DNA of 56,976 bases from Muribaculaceae bacterium (GTDB lineage Bacteria; Bacteroidota; Bacteroidia; Bacteroidales; Muribaculaceae): NCBI GenBank assembly GCA_017629835.1, contig JAGBWK010000054.1, forward strand, positions 1 to 56,976, given 5' to 3'. Shown piece by piece: positions 9,290 to 19,912 of the stretch (its first letter is position 1; each line of letters starts with the position of its first letter). A model generated the notes under the pieces. The model saw only the letters and a program-made list of their open reading frames with translations. It did no database searches and was not told the DNA's origin. Made by a program: the position numbers and the translations under genes.

Positions 9290-10408
9290 TTATTTTCGAC
9301 CAATGAGATTATAGATTTCGTCGACAATGCGCTCGTCGGAATTAGGCAATCCCATTGCGGCTACATTTGCACGAAGCGTGTCGAGTCGGCTCTTATCGCC
9401 AAGCAACGCTACAACCTGTGCGCCTAATTGCTCACGCGAATCTGCGTCGAGAATCATCACAGCTGCATCACGGGTTGACAATGCCTCTGCATTCTTGCGT
9501 TGGTGGTCCTCAGCCACGTTGGGCGAAGGCACCAAGATAGCCGGAGCACCCACGAGTTGAAGCTCCGAAATAGTGCTCGCTCCTGCTCGCGACACTATTA
9601 AATCGGCTGCACGATACACCAAGTCCATACGGTCGACAAATGCCATTGCTTTGACATGCTCTTTTCCCTCAGCTGCTTTCAGACATTCTTCGGCATAAAA
9701 CTTGCCAGTCTGCCAAAGGATGTCGGCACCTGCTGCGGTAATCATATCCATACTTGCCATTACCGATTCGTTGATTGTGCGCGCTCCAAGCGAGCCACCA
9801 ACCACTGCTACAAGCGGACGGTTAGGGTCGAAGCCAAGTTCGCGTTTCGCTTCCTCCTGCGTAGCCTTGCAGTTGGCAATTACGTCGCGCACCGGATTAC
9901 CTGTCTTGATAATTGCAGAGGCTGGGAAAAAGCGGTCCATTCCGTCGTATGCCACACAGATGCGGTCGGCCTTCGCGCCTAAGTGCTTGTTGGTCATCCC
10001 AGCATAAGAATTCTGCTCCTGAATCAGCGTTGGCACACCATGCTTCTGAGCCATCATCAAAGTTGGGCCTGAAGCGTAGCCGCCTACGCCCACTGCGACG
10101 TCGGGTTTGAAGTCGCGAATAAGTTTTGAAGCTATGCGACGGCTCTTAATCAGCAACCACAGCACGCGGAAATTGCGCCACAATCGCTTGCGATCAAAAC
10201 CTGCAATAGGTAAACCAACAATCTCATAACCAGCCGCTGGCACACGTTCCATTTCCATACGGTTATCCGCTCCAACAAACATAATTTCTGTCGAAGCATC
10301 GCGGCGACGCAAAGCATTTGCGATTGAAAGTGCGGGGAATATGTGGCCACCTGTGCCGCCACCGCTAATGAGTACTTTTATTGGTTTTCCCATAGTCTTC
10401 AAATTCAT
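9290..10408 (-). CDS. murG: UDP-GlcNAc:lipid I N-acetylglucosaminyltransferase MurG
   Basis: The 372-residue GT28 enzyme converts lipid I to lipid II at the inner face of the membrane. The glycine-rich GGGTGGHIFPA loop is at 16-26, and GGSLGARTIN and SRAGASTISE form the UDP-GlcNAc site. A second in-frame ATG five codons in (10393) would give MGKPIKVLIS, an equally plausible start. The gene lies 33 bp after ftsW. Confidence 0.97.
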   Translation of the reverse strand: MNLKTMGKPIKVLISGGGTGGHIFPALSIANALRRRDASTEIMFVGADNRMEMERVPAAGYEIVGLPIAGFDRKRLWRNFRVLWLLIKSRRIASKLIRDFKPDVAVGVGGYASGPTLMMAQKHGVPTLIQEQNSYAGMTNKHLGAKADRICVAYDGMDRFFPASAIIKTGNPVRDVIANCKATQEEAKRELGFDPNRPLVAVVGGSLGARTINESVMASMDMITAAGADILWQTGKFYAEECLKAAEGKEHVKAMAFVDRMDLVYRAADLIVSRAGASTISELQLVGAPAILVPSPNVAEDHQRKNAEALSTRDAAVMILDADSREQLGAQVVALLGDKSRLDTLRANVAAMGLPNSDERIVDEIYNLIGRK

Positions 10409-10441
10409 TTATAACCTGAAAGGGATATATCTGTTTTGTGA

Positions 10442-11818
10442 TTATATGTTAGAAATCTGAGTTGGATTAGCAGCACCAAGCTCGTCGGTGTTGTCAGCCG
10501 AACTGCTACTTTTTTTGCGACCTTCAACCGAGACATATTTGCTGATTGACAGCATAATACCGAATGCCAACGAGGTAACTATCATCGACGTTCCACCCAT
10601 TGAAATCATTGGCAACGGCTGTCCGCTTACGGGGAAAACTCCAGTCACAATTGCCATGTGGAACAATGCTTGGATTACAATCATCACAGCCAAGCCAAGA
10701 ATCACCATCGATGGAAACGCTCTATCGCATCGCATTGCTATTACACCAGCACGTCCCAATAGCGACAGGTAGATAAACAGCAGCAAGAATCCGCCTATAA
10801 AGCCCCAGTCCTCAACCACTATCGAGAAGATGTAGTCCGAAAACGCAAGTGGCAAGCGAGCCGTTTCGCGTGAGTTACCAGGAAGAACTCCAAATACTCC
10901 ACCATTGGCCTGCGCCATGTAGCCATACATTTCCTGACGGTTTTCCGACGTGATAGGCTGCTCATATTTGGGCTTACTATTGTCTAAGAATCTATTTATG
11001 CGCGCTGTCCAAGTTGACCAACGGTCGATTGTTGCTTTGTTGCCTTCAGCATCGACGCCAGTCTCCATGATTAATGCCTGCTCGGTTGAAACTTCTTTTT
11101 TATCCTTATCATCGCTGGAATGCATCTTAAAGGCCATAGCTCCTGCACCTACTACTCCGTAGACGAGCAGCACGGCAAAGAATTTCTTCCATTGAACACC
11201 ACCTATAAGCATCATCGACAAGCTAATGCCCATCAACAGCAACGTGTTGGTCAATCCTTGATTGAACATCAATCCGCAAAACAGCAACACTATCGCGGCG
11301 CTCCACACCACGCCTTTGGTTTGCACCCCTTTAGTCTCTGAGGTGCGCGACATTATGTAAGCCACAATCAGTACGGCCGATATTTTCAGTAATTCAACTG
11401 GCTGAACACTAAGCAAACCGAAGAACGAGAAGCTGCGGCGCGCTCCGTTGATAATATCGCCATTTATCAGCACATATATCATCGCCAAAACCGAACATGT
11501 CACGAATACAGGTGTATATCTGATGTAATACTTGAGTTGGATTCGTGCGGCCACAATGCAAGTGGCTATACCTATAGCCATCATACGAAGATGTCGCAAA
11601 AGCGGACCGAACACGTTGTCCGACGTGATTTCGCGCGATGAAGCACTGTAGAGTTCTATAGTGGAAATTATACACAGCGCCACGTAGAACGCTATGATAT
11701 ATTTATCGGCACGAGGGCGCGCCCCCTTGTCGGCAAGTTTGCCGTCGGGTTGTGGACGCAGCGAGCGATTCGTTGACGAATTTCTTGCAGTTGTGTCTGT
11801 TTCGGTGTATTCAGCCAT
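10442..11818 (-). CDS. ftsW: SEDS-family lipid II polymerase FtsW
   Basis: The 458-residue polytopic membrane protein has a polar N-terminal tail (about 40 residues) and roughly ten transmembrane helices. Conserved SEDS segments include PVELLKISAVL, the NGGVFGVLPGNS loop, LPLAFSDYIFSIVVEDWGFIGG (holding the putative catalytic Asp region) and SGQPLPMISMGGTSM. FtsW makes septal glycan strands with its partner class B PBP, encoded by ftsI in the same cluster. The large extracytoplasmic loop contains an acidic/Lys-rich insert (SSDDKDKKE). The 458 residues include long polar N- and C-terminal tails. Confidence 0.94.
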   Translation of the reverse strand: MAEYTETDTTARNSSTNRSLRPQPDGKLADKGARPRADKYIIAFYVALCIISTIELYSASSREITSDNVFGPLLRHLRMMAIGIATCIVAARIQLKYYIRYTPVFVTCSVLAMIYVLINGDIINGARRSFSFFGLLSVQPVELLKISAVLIVAYIMSRTSETKGVQTKGVVWSAAIVLLFCGLMFNQGLTNTLLLMGISLSMMLIGGVQWKKFFAVLLVYGVVGAGAMAFKMHSSDDKDKKEVSTEQALIMETGVDAEGNKATIDRWSTWTARINRFLDNSKPKYEQPITSENRQEMYGYMAQANGGVFGVLPGNSRETARLPLAFSDYIFSIVVEDWGFIGGFLLLFIYLSLLGRAGVIAMRCDRAFPSMVILGLAVMIVIQALFHMAIVTGVFPVSGQPLPMISMGGTSMIVTSLAFGIMLSISKYVSVEGRKKSSSSADNTDELGAANPTQISNI

Positions 11819-11889
11819 AGTTGTTTATAGATAATAGATGTTAAAATATTTACTTTTGTTTTGTCTGTATTGGGTTGTAATTCTGTCGG

Positions 11890-13230
11890 TTAAAGTGCGC
11901 GGACTGCATCCTTAAACTGGCGGCCGCGATCCTCGTAGCTGTTAAACAGGTCGAAACTTGCGCAACATGGTGAGAGTAGCACTGTGTCACCCTCAGCCGA
12001 TTCGGCTGCACAAGCCGCTACAGCATCAACAAGCGAATGAGTATCAACCACTTTCACGCCTCTATTGCCAAAAAATTCAACAATCTTGGCATTGTCCTTA
12101 CCCATAGCTACTATTGTCTTCACCTTGCGGTCAACGAGGTCGGCAATTTCAGTGTAGTCGTTGCCCTTATCTTTTCCGCCGAGAATCAATACCGTGGTTT
12201 TTGCATCAGGCATCGACTCAAGCGCATACCAGCAAGAATTGACGTTGGTGGCCTTAGAGTCATTTATGTAGCGTACACCATTCACTGTTTTCACTGGCTC
12301 CAAGCGGTGTTCAACCCCTTCGAAGTCCGACAATGCTTTGCGAATATCATCCTTTTGAATGTCGAGCAAGCAAGCCGACAGACCTGCAGCCATTGAGTTA
12401 AACAGGTTGTGGAGACCATTGAGCGCGAGGTCGGCGCGAGGCATCGACATTTTATCGTCGTCGGTGGAGAGTATCAAGCGATTTTCGGCATCAATATACG
12501 ACGCAGTGTTTTCTTCAGCATGCTCGGCAAATGGGAATAGCTGTGCTTCGACTCTGATATGCTTGAGCTGTGCTTGAATCACTGGGTCATCCTGCCAGAA
12601 GATGAATGCATCATCGACAGTCTGATTCTGAAGAATTCGGAATTTCGCATCGACGTAGTTCTGAAATTTATAGTCGTAGCGGTCGAGGTGGTCGGGTGTG
12701 ATATTCATAATCACAGCCACGTTGGCTCGGAATCGATACATATTCTCAAGTTGGAACGACGACAATTCAATGACGTAAACATCATGCTTGTCGTATGCCA
12801 CCTGCAATGCAAGACTTTGTCCGACGTTGCCAGCCAACCCGACATTCAACCCTGCATTCTTCAATATGTGGTAAGTCAGCAGCGTGGTAGTGGTCTTACC
12901 ATTTGAACCAGTGATACAAACCATTTTTGCGTCGGTGTAGCGACCGGCAAACTCAATTTCGGAGATAATCGGAATATTTTTCGACGCGATTTTCTTGACA
13001 ATGGGGGCTGTTGGGGGTATGCCAGGGCTCTTCACCACCTCGTCGGCTAAAATAATTGCCGATTCGGTGTGACATCCGCTCTCATAAGGAATCTCGTGAG
13101 AGCGAAGCATCTCTGCGTAGTGCTCAGTAATATTACCTGAGTCGCTCAGAAATACCTCCATACCAAGTTTTTTGCCGAGGATTGCAGCTCCTACGCCGCT
13201 TTCTCCTCCACCAAGAACTACTAATCTCAT
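11890..13230 (-). CDS. murD: UDP-MurNAc-L-Ala--D-Glu ligase MurD
   Basis: The 446-residue Mur ligase has N-terminal VLGGGESGVGAAIL, the P-loop GSNGKTTTT (about 109-117), NITPDHLDRY and NDSKATN, all typical of MurD. It adds D-Glu to UDP-MurNAc-L-Ala in the cytoplasm. The gene sits between mraY (65 bp) and ftsW (71 bp) in the conserved order. Confidence 0.97.
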   Translation of the reverse strand: MRLVVLGGGESGVGAAILGKKLGMEVFLSDSGNITEHYAEMLRSHEIPYESGCHTESAIILADEVVKSPGIPPTAPIVKKIASKNIPIISEIEFAGRYTDAKMVCITGSNGKTTTTLLTYHILKNAGLNVGLAGNVGQSLALQVAYDKHDVYVIELSSFQLENMYRFRANVAVIMNITPDHLDRYDYKFQNYVDAKFRILQNQTVDDAFIFWQDDPVIQAQLKHIRVEAQLFPFAEHAEENTASYIDAENRLILSTDDDKMSMPRADLALNGLHNLFNSMAAGLSACLLDIQKDDIRKALSDFEGVEHRLEPVKTVNGVRYINDSKATNVNSCWYALESMPDAKTTVLILGGKDKGNDYTEIADLVDRKVKTIVAMGKDNAKIVEFFGNRGVKVVDTHSLVDAVAACAAESAEGDTVLLSPCCASFDLFNSYEDRGRQFKDAVRAL

Positions 13231-13295
13231 TGTCGGTTGGTGTTTAAGTCTATTTGAGAGATTTTGCTTGTTTTTTATAACTATTGATGCTATCG

Positions 13296-14558
13296 TTAGC
13301 GAATCTTAAGCGAAACGAATGTCAGAGCCGCGAGGATGATTGCGATAATCCAAAATCGCACTGTAAGTTTCGACTCTGGAATTGGGTCCACTGGCTTCTT
13401 TATCAAACTTTGCACATTCTGACCCTTCGCTTGGAAATGGTGATGTAGCGGAGCCATTTTGAAGATGCGCACTGGTGTTCCAGTCTTCTTGCGAGTGTAT
13501 TTGTAGTATCCGCTCTGGAGCACTACTGAGAGGTCCTCAAGATAGAAGAGCAAGCAGAGCAGGGGCAACAATATTTCCTTATGGATAAGAATTGCAAACA
13601 CTGCTATAATACCGCCAAGCGTCAGTGAGCCTGTGTCGCCCATAAACACCTGTGCTGGGAATGTGTTGTACCATAGGAATCCGACCAACACACCAATAAA
13701 CGCCATCATATAGACCACCATTTCGGCGCTGTCGGGGATATACATAATGTTAAGGTAGGATGAATAAATCACGTTGCCACCAAGATATGCCATTGCTGCC
13801 AACGCCACACCCATAACGGCCGAGCATCCCGTAGTCAACCCGTCAATCCCGTCCATTAGGTTCGCACCATTCGATGTGGCAGTAATCAGGAATATGGTGA
13901 CTATGATAAACAGTATCCAGCCCGCTTCATCGCCATATTCGCCCATCCATGATGTGAGGTCGCTATACTCAAAGTTGTGTTCTTTGACAAACGGTATTGT
14001 CGTTTGATTTGACTTAATGTCGGGTCCTTCATACGTAATGCTGACCTCTTCAATGTTGTTGGTTGACACTACTTCATGGTTTTCGCGAATCTTGATATCG
14101 GGACTGAGCCACATTGTCAACCCTACGATTAAGCCAAGACCTACCTGGCCTACGATTTTGAACTTACCTTTAAGTCCATCCTTATTACGATGTTTAATCT
14201 TCAGATAGTCGTCGAGGAAACCAATCGCTCCGAGCCATATGGTCGAAACTATCAGAAGCAACATATAGATGTTGGTCAAATCGCCCACGAGCAAGCAGGG
14301 CACCAATATCGAAATGATAATGATGATACCCCCCATTGTAGGAGTCTTTGCCTTTGCTTCTTCGTTTTCAAGTCCGAGGTTGCGCACAATTTCATCAAAC
14401 TGCATACGATGCAGGCGGTCGATTATCTTACGCCCAATCACTGTGGCAATAAACAGTGAGAGCACCATTGCTACAACCGAGCGGAATGTGATATACGTCA
14501 TCAATCGCGCTCCCGGGAAATTGGTTTCTTGGAGTAAATCAAAAAGATAATATAGCAT
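13296..14558 (-). CDS. mraY: Phospho-MurNAc-pentapeptide transferase MraY
   Basis: The 420-residue integral membrane enzyme transfers phospho-MurNAc-pentapeptide to undecaprenyl phosphate, giving lipid I. Conserved features are the Mg-binding GFLDDYLKI, NGANLMDGIDGL and the cytoplasmic PLHHHFQ loop. About ten hydrophobic helices are visible. A roughly 50-residue extracytoplasmic insertion (about 155-205) follows the GLTMWLSPDI segment. The gene lies about 120 bp downstream of murE. Confidence 0.96.
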   Translation of the reverse strand: MLYYLFDLLQETNFPGARLMTYITFRSVVAMVLSLFIATVIGRKIIDRLHRMQFDEIVRNLGLENEEAKAKTPTMGGIIIIISILVPCLLVGDLTNIYMLLLIVSTIWLGAIGFLDDYLKIKHRNKDGLKGKFKIVGQVGLGLIVGLTMWLSPDIKIRENHEVVSTNNIEEVSITYEGPDIKSNQTTIPFVKEHNFEYSDLTSWMGEYGDEAGWILFIIVTIFLITATSNGANLMDGIDGLTTGCSAVMGVALAAMAYLGGNVIYSSYLNIMYIPDSAEMVVYMMAFIGVLVGFLWYNTFPAQVFMGDTGSLTLGGIIAVFAILIHKEILLPLLCLLFYLEDLSVVLQSGYYKYTRKKTGTPVRIFKMAPLHHHFQAKGQNVQSLIKKPVDPIPESKLTVRFWIIAIILAALTFVSLKIR

Positions 14559-14679
14559 CTTACGATAGAATTACTTATGTCAGTTTACTAAGTTTTGTGA
14601 TTTAATTGGTTTCCAGTCTTGCGAGTTTAGTCTGATTATTTCGCAATGTCAGCACTCGCATAAGGGTGGAAGGTTGGTT

Positions 14680-16137
14680 TTATAATTCGGCAAAGGCATC
14701 GCGCACTATCTCGCGGTCGTCGAAATGATGTTTCACACCGCGTATTTCCTGATAGTCCTCGTGTCCCTTTCCTGCTACGAGCACCACATCGCCCGGGCCT
14801 GCAAGGCTGACGGCGGTGCGGATAGCTTCGCGACGGTCAACGTTGAGTATCGTCTTACGCAACAAGTCGGGAGTATCAAGGCCAGAGCGCATACCTGCAA
14901 GGATGTCGGCTGGCTCCTCGAAGCGTGGGTTGTCGGATGTAAGGATAAGGCGGTCGGAGCGCTGAGCTGCTTCGCGAGCCATAATTGGACGTTTACCCTT
15001 ATCGCGGTTGCCTCCAGCACCTACCACAGTGATGATATGCCCCTTCGTGCCTACAACCTCACGAATTGTGTCAAGCACATTGATTAGCGCATCGGGCGTG
15101 TGGGCATAGTCCACAATGGCTGTCACCCCTGTAGGCGAATGGAATGTCTGGAAGCGACCTGCCACTGGCACCAACAAACTCATCTTTTCAAGCACTGTTT
15201 CGAGCGGCCAACCCAAAAGAATTGAAGCGCCAAACACAGCAGTCAGATTGTATGCATTAAAGCGTCCGGTAAAGAGCACATTCACCTCGTTGTTGTTGAA
15301 ACTCATAAGAGTGCCGTCGAGGTGGCTTTCGATAATGCGGCCATTGAAGTCGGCCATTGAGCGCAGTGAGTATGTACAGCGACGCGCTTTGGTGTTCTGC
15401 GTCATTATTTCGCCCACTTTGTCGTCGATATTCGTAAGCGCAAACGCCTCTTTGGGGAGTCCGTCGAAGAACGACTGTTTTGCTTTCAAATATGCGTCGA
15501 AGGTTTTATGATAATCCAAGTGGTCGCGAGTAAGATTCGAGAATATACCTCCGGCAAACGTCAACCCTGCAATGCGGTGCTGGTCGGTTGAGTGAGAGCT
15601 AACCTCCATTGATGCGTATGTGCAACCCTCTTCCACCATTTCGTGGAGCAAGCGGTTGAGCGTAAGTGGGTCGGGGGTAGTTTGATTTGTCGGGATTGGA
15701 CGAGTTTCGATATAGTTGCACACTGTCGACAACAGACCCGCTTTGTAGCCTAAGTGGCGAGCCATTTCGTAGATAAGTGTTGCAGTAGTGGTTTTACCGT
15801 TAGTGCCGGTAACACCTACAAGTTTAAGTTTGCTCGACGGATTGTCGTACCATTGCGATGCAAGGAAGCCCAATGCAATGGCTGAATTTTCAACCACTAC
15901 ATAAGTGACGCCGTCGAACAGTTCAGCCGGAAGCGTCTCTACTACGATTGCACCGACATTGCGGTCGGCAAGCGTAGGTATGTAAGAGTGGCCGTCGACG
16001 TTCACGCCGCGCACTGCTACAAACACTGAGCTTTCAGTTGCCTGACGTGAGTCGCAGACAAGTGATGTTACCTCTCGGTCGGTCGTGCCGACTATTTGCA
16101 AAGGTTTGATTGCTTTAAGTAGATGATCCAGCTTCAT
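14680..16137 (-). CDS. murE: UDP-MurNAc-tripeptide synthetase MurE, meso-DAP type
   Basis: The 485-residue Mur ligase carries CDSRQ (UDP-MurNAc binding, about 29-33), the P-loop [14 protein letters not shown] (about 108-121), SSHSTDQHR and the substrate-specifying [12 protein letters not shown] is the signature of enzymes adding meso-diaminopimelate, consistent with dapB further on in the window. The gene begins 28 bp after the ftsI stop. Confidence 0.97.
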   Translation of the reverse strand: MKLDHLLKAIKPLQIVGTTDREVTSLVCDSRQATESSVFVAVRGVNVDGHSYIPTLADRNVGAIVVETLPAELFDGVTYVVVENSAIALGFLASQWYDNPSSKLKLVGVTGTNGKTTTATLIYEMARHLGYKAGLLSTVCNYIETRPIPTNQTTPDPLTLNRLLHEMVEEGCTYASMEVSSHSTDQHRIAGLTFAGGIFSNLTRDHLDYHKTFDAYLKAKQSFFDGLPKEAFALTNIDDKVGEIMTQNTKARRCTYSLRSMADFNGRIIESHLDGTLMSFNNNEVNVLFTGRFNAYNLTAVFGASILLGWPLETVLEKMSLLVPVAGRFQTFHSPTGVTAIVDYAHTPDALINVLDTIREVVGTKGHIITVVGAGGNRDKGKRPIMAREAAQRSDRLILTSDNPRFEEPADILAGMRSGLDTPDLLRKTILNVDRREAIRTAVSLAGPGDVVLVAGKGHEDYQEIRGVKHHFDDREIVRDAFAEL

Positions 16138-16165
16138 ATTTTGGTATATTTTTTTGTTTTATCTT

Positions 16166-18229
16166 TTATTTGTTGGAGAGTGTAAGTTTTACCACATTTG
16201 TTCCGGGGGTGAGCTCTTGCTTACGAACTCGGCCTGTACCGGTGAAACGCACTTCGTAGCCAGCTTGTTCGAGCTTCACGAGTGCTTCACGTATGCCAAG
16301 ATTCTGCACCGACGGAGGGAGGGTGTCGTCGGTCGATTTTGGAGCGCTAAACTGGCGCGGAGAGTTGTCAGCACCAAGAGCATTAATCAATTCCGACGAG
16401 CTTGCACCGCTTGCCGAAGCATTGATTACTGGCTGCGCACGATTCTTTGCCACATTGTCGTGATAGTCGGAATAATCGCCAAGCATACCGCGCGAATACA
16501 TCTTCAGCGCCATATTCTTCAACACTTCGCCTGAGGTTGATGCAGCTCCAAACATATTCTTTTTCGGATCGAACGTGAGCACCATACATGAGTATTTCGG
16601 AGCGTCGGCTGGGAAGAATCCACAAAAAGCCAAACGCTTTCTGGAGTGGTCGTAACGGCCAGTCGCTAAATCGATATGATAACAAGTACCAGTCTTGCCT
16701 GCAATTTTCACATATTCGTTGCGTAGGCGGCGACCTGTGCCATGCTTGCCCTCAACTACTCGTGTAAGCATTGTGCGCAGCTTAGCTGCATTCTCTGGCG
16801 AGCAGATGCTATCGCGGATGTAGCTCACTGGTATCACTGAGTCAACACCATTGCGTGATATTCCTTTGACCAAGCGCGGACGCACGTAGCGACCATCGTT
16901 GGCTATTGCATTATAGACCGAAAGAGTGTAGAGTGGTGGCACTGCTGTTGCATAGCCATAACACATACGCGACATGTCGATGCGCTTCGGCTTGCGGGTC
17001 ATGCGCGGAGTTTCCTCTTCGAAGATACCGCTATTCATCTTTTCGAAGAATCCTATATCTTCGAAGCATTTCACGAATCCTTCGGGGTTTTGGTCAAAGC
17101 CACGTATTGTGATGCGTGTCATACCGATATTCGACGACTCCTCGATAACTCCCGCTACTGTCAGCGATGAATTAAAGTGCGAGTCGGTTATCGGGCGACC
17201 ACCACCATAGCCGAAGCTGGCGCCAATAGGTATCACCTCATCAAGATTGTTCACAAGACCTTTTTCGAGCGCAAACATCATTGATATCGGCTTGATTACC
17301 GAACCTGGCTCGTATGCCACTACGGCTCTGTTGTATGCTTCGATATAGTTGCCATGCTTGTCGCGTTCAAGATTGGAAATCGCTTTAATGTCGCCTGTGG
17401 CAACCTCCATTAGCACCGCGCAGCCCCATTCTGCCTGGCAGCTGTCGAGTATAGTGTTAAGTTCGTTTTCGAGTATATCTTGAAGCGTAATGTCGATTGT
17501 TGTGGTAACATTGTAGCCGTCGAGTGCAGGCTTGTCGACCCAATTGCCGATACCTTTAGTGAACGCTACGCGCTTATACACACCAGGCTTGCCAAACAGC
17601 AACGAGTCGAGAGCCTTTTCCAAGCCCGAAATTCCGTGAATCTCTTTACATTCTGCTGTTTGACCCACACGTCCAATGCTTCGGCGAGCCATTGACCCGT
17701 AGGGGCAGTCGCGTTTCATCACTGGCACCTCAATCAATCCAGTCTTATAACTATTGCCGATATTGAAAAATGGGAACGAGCGGAAGCGCTGAAGCTCAGC
17801 ATAGTTAATCATCTTCAACAGCGGATAGTAGCGCGATTTTTTCTTCTTCGAAACCTGTTCGAGTAGTATGTCGTGCCACTCCTGGCGGCTGTGACGTGGG
17901 AAATATTTATATAGCGAATCCGACAGCGCCTCTACGTTTTTGATGTATTCCTCCTTCTTGAACGCATCGCTACCGTAGTCGATATGCACGTTGTAGTAGC
18001 AAAGATTTGTCACCAACACACTGCCGTCGGCTGCAAGGATATCGCCACGCTCTGGCATTATCGTGTCGGTGCGCAACAACTCTGTGTTGGCTTTCTTATT
18101 CCACTCGTCAGCCTCGACAATTGTTGTACGGAACAAATTTCGCACTATAAGCACTGAAAAGACCAGAATGAATCCCGTTACTATCACGTAACGCAGCATT
18201 ATGTGTCGATGATTACTTGAGTTTGCCAT
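16166..18229 (-). CDS. ftsI: Class B penicillin-binding protein FtsI/PBP3 with C-terminal PASTA domain
   Basis: The 687-residue septal transpeptidase has an N-terminal membrane anchor (about 12-32) and a dimerisation/pedestal region. The transpeptidase domain shows the catalytic SxxK in EPGSVIKP (Ser near 310), SSN (near 363) and KTGT (near 510). The final ~55 residues (from about 635, PSVQNLGIREALVKLEQAGYEV) form one PASTA repeat, which makes it resemble the SpoVD/PASTA-FtsI type rather than E. coli FtsI. It works with FtsW. It is separated from ftsL by 134 bp in which no clear promoter is visible. Confidence 0.95.
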   Translation of the reverse strand: MANSSNHRHIMLRYVIVTGFILVFSVLIVRNLFRTTIVEADEWNKKANTELLRTDTIMPERGDILAADGSVLVTNLCYYNVHIDYGSDAFKKEEYIKNVEALSDSLYKYFPRHSRQEWHDILLEQVSKKKKSRYYPLLKMINYAELQRFRSFPFFNIGNSYKTGLIEVPVMKRDCPYGSMARRSIGRVGQTAECKEIHGISGLEKALDSLLFGKPGVYKRVAFTKGIGNWVDKPALDGYNVTTTIDITLQDILENELNTILDSCQAEWGCAVLMEVATGDIKAISNLERDKHGNYIEAYNRAVVAYEPGSVIKPISMMFALEKGLVNNLDEVIPIGASFGYGGGRPITDSHFNSSLTVAGVIEESSNIGMTRITIRGFDQNPEGFVKCFEDIGFFEKMNSGIFEEETPRMTRKPKRIDMSRMCYGYATAVPPLYTLSVYNAIANDGRYVRPRLVKGISRNGVDSVIPVSYIRDSICSPENAAKLRTMLTRVVEGKHGTGRRLRNEYVKIAGKTGTCYHIDLATGRYDHSRKRLAFCGFFPADAPKYSCMVLTFDPKKNMFGAASTSGEVLKNMALKMYSRGMLGDYSDYHDNVAKNRAQPVINASASGASSSELINALGADNSPRQFSAPKSTDDTLPPSVQNLGIREALVKLEQAGYEVRFTGTGRVRKQELTPGTNVVKLTLSNK

Positions 18230-18363
18230 GGCAGCTGACTTTTTTAATGGTGGATAATTTTCTTACTACTTTATTTCAATTCTGTTTTCTTCTGTTTTTA
18301 TAGATTCAATTTAGTTGTGGATTCTTTCATCTTTGTTTGTCGAACCCTCACTTTTACTCTCTA

Positions 18364-18714
18364 TCACTCTAAGAGGTAGGGTGGAGTTTGGCTTATTTGG
18401 AGTCCCAATCCCAAATTGTCGATACGTTCTTGCATTGCCGACTCGCGTATGCCGCTCATATAGTAGCTTCGCTCGCGTATGCGTTCCGACTTGACTACTT
18501 GCAGTTCGTACTCAAGTTTTTTAATCGTTTCCATAGCAGTGATACACTGGTAGCGGCTGGTAATGTAAGTCATTATCAACACCACTATCGCCAAGATTAC
18601 GCCCCAATGCTTGCCAAAGAAGTTGGTCGACAACCAACGCCCAGCGATTACGTCAAACACCTTACGCACGCCTTTCTTCACTGGCGACACTTTCTGCTTG
18701 TTTTGCTTGCTCAT
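18364..18714 (-). CDS. ftsL: FtsL-like cell division protein
   Basis: The 116-residue bitopic protein has a basic cytoplasmic start, one membrane helix (about 36-55, HWGVILAIVVLIMTYITSRY) and a periplasmic helical segment with heptad-like spacing (about 60-95). No sequence signature is strong; topology, size and place between rsmH and ftsI identify it. Its start codon overlaps the rsmH stop (ATGA, 18711-18714), implying translational coupling. Confidence 0.82.
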   Translation of the reverse strand: MSKQNKQKVSPVKKGVRKVFDVIAGRWLSTNFFGKHWGVILAIVVLIMTYITSRYQCITAMETIKKLEYELQVVKSERIRERSYYMSGIRESAMQERIDNLGLGLQISQTPPYLLE

Positions 18715-19625
18715 GATTGTTCAATAAGTTGTGCGACACGCATCTTGGCGCTGCGTGAACGCGGGTTTGACTCTATTTCGGCTGCGTCGGGCACTATTGG
18801 CTTCGACGTTACAAGTTTGAATGGCGAGAGATTTCGGCCAAAGAAGTCCTTTGCCTCCTCTCCACGGATATTGCCTGTGCGCATGAAGTTCTTTACCAAT
18901 CGGTCCTCGAGCGAATGGTATGTAATCACTACGAGGCGCCCTCCGGGGCGAAGTGCCTTCACGCTTTGCTCCAACAGCTGCTTCAATGCATCAAGTTCAT
19001 GGTTGACCTCAATGCGCAGTGCTTGGAAGAGTTTGGCAAGGTCGGTTTTGCGGTCGCGGCGGTCGAGCAGGTGGTCAACCGTTGCTATAAGTTGCTCTGT
19101 TGTGGTGATGCGCTCCTGCACGCGTGCTTTGACTATTGCCGAAGCGATGCGGCGTGCACTTTTGAGTTCGCCATACATGTAGAAAATATCGGCAAGCTGT
19201 TGTTCGCTGTAGCCGTTTACGATGTCGGCTGCTGAGAGCTTAGCATCGCGATTCATTCGCATATCCAACGGACCATCGAATCGGAATGAGAATCCGCGGT
19301 CGGGGTCGTCGAAATGATGAAACGACACTCCGAGGTCGGCCAATATGCCGTCGACTGCTCCTGCTTCGTAATATCGCAAAAAATTGCGCATAAAGCGGAA
19401 GTTGCCGTGAACAATCGTAAATCGTGAATCATCAAAGGCATTTGCCACCGCCTCCAAATCCTGGTCGAACGAATAGAGGTGACCCTCTTCGCCCAAACAC
19501 TCAACTATGGCGCGCGAATGGCCGCCACCGCCGAATGTAGCATCGACATACGTCCCCGAAGGCTTGATGTTGAGCGATTCAAGCGCTTGAGGTAGCAGTG
19601 CAGGTATGTGATAAACTTCGTTCAT
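18711..19625 (-). CDS. rsmH: 16S rRNA (cytosine1402-N4)-methyltransferase RsmH (MraW)
   Basis: The 304-residue SAM-dependent methyltransferase begins with HIPALLPQALESL and the motif I region YVDATFGGGGHSRAI. LADLGVSFHHFDDPDRGFSFRFDGPLDMRM is split across the motif IV/substrate region, and ITYHSLEDRLVK is present. It modifies C1402 of 16S rRNA. It is the first gene of the dcw run here; mraZ, which usually precedes it, is not found upstream. Confidence 0.96.
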   Translation of the reverse strand: MNEVYHIPALLPQALESLNIKPSGTYVDATFGGGGHSRAIVECLGEEGHLYSFDQDLEAVANAFDDSRFTIVHGNFRFMRNFLRYYEAGAVDGILADLGVSFHHFDDPDRGFSFRFDGPLDMRMNRDAKLSAADIVNGYSEQQLADIFYMYGELKSARRIASAIVKARVQERITTTEQLIATVDHLLDRRDRKTDLAKLFQALRIEVNHELDALKQLLEQSVKALRPGGRLVVITYHSLEDRLVKNFMRTGNIRGEEAKDFFGRNLSPFKLVTSKPIVPDAAEIESNPRSRSAKMRVAQLIEQS

Positions 19626-19774
19626 GGCGTAGTTGTGGATTCGTAAAATCTCAGTTGTTTAATATTTTAAATTTTTTGGCGCTCGGCGGTGTTTTTTTAA
19701 TCATTTCCGAGAGGTTAGGCAGCAATCTTCACTCTTTAGAGTGGCGTTTTGAATACTCTTCCCTTTTTACGCTG

Positions 19775-19807
19775 TAAAGTTAGTAATAAGTTTTCGGAAT
19801 TTACAAA
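19775..19807 (-). promoter_or_regulatory. Candidate promoter of the dcw cluster
   Basis: On the minus strand, TTTG at 19807-19804 is followed after 21 nt by TAACTTTA at 19782-19775, one mismatch from TAnnTTTG. The implied leader to rsmH is about 145 nt. A second exact match, TAATTTTG (19811-19804), overlaps the -33 but lacks its own upstream TTTG. Confidence 0.55.
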
Positions 19808-19878
19808 ATTAAACACCTAAAATTTTACGAAAATCGCACAATGTTAATAACTTTTCTTATTTTCCCCAATATAACAGC

Positions 19879-19912
19879 AATCGCAACACCCCGAATTTTG
19901 AGTGTTGCGATT
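19879..19912 (-). terminator. Inverted repeat, probable terminator of phoH-purC-menG
   Basis: An 11-bp perfect stem (AATCGCAACAC at 19879-19889, GTGTTGCGATT at 19902-19912) has a 12-nt loop and lies about 120 nt past the menG stop. There is no clear U-run in the menG direction, so intrinsic termination is not certain. Confidence 0.5.

Noticed and set aside
18388..19182. 264-codon plus-strand frame opposite ftsL and rsmH
   Set aside because: Antisense to two well-supported overlapping genes; low-complexity Ser/Arg product.
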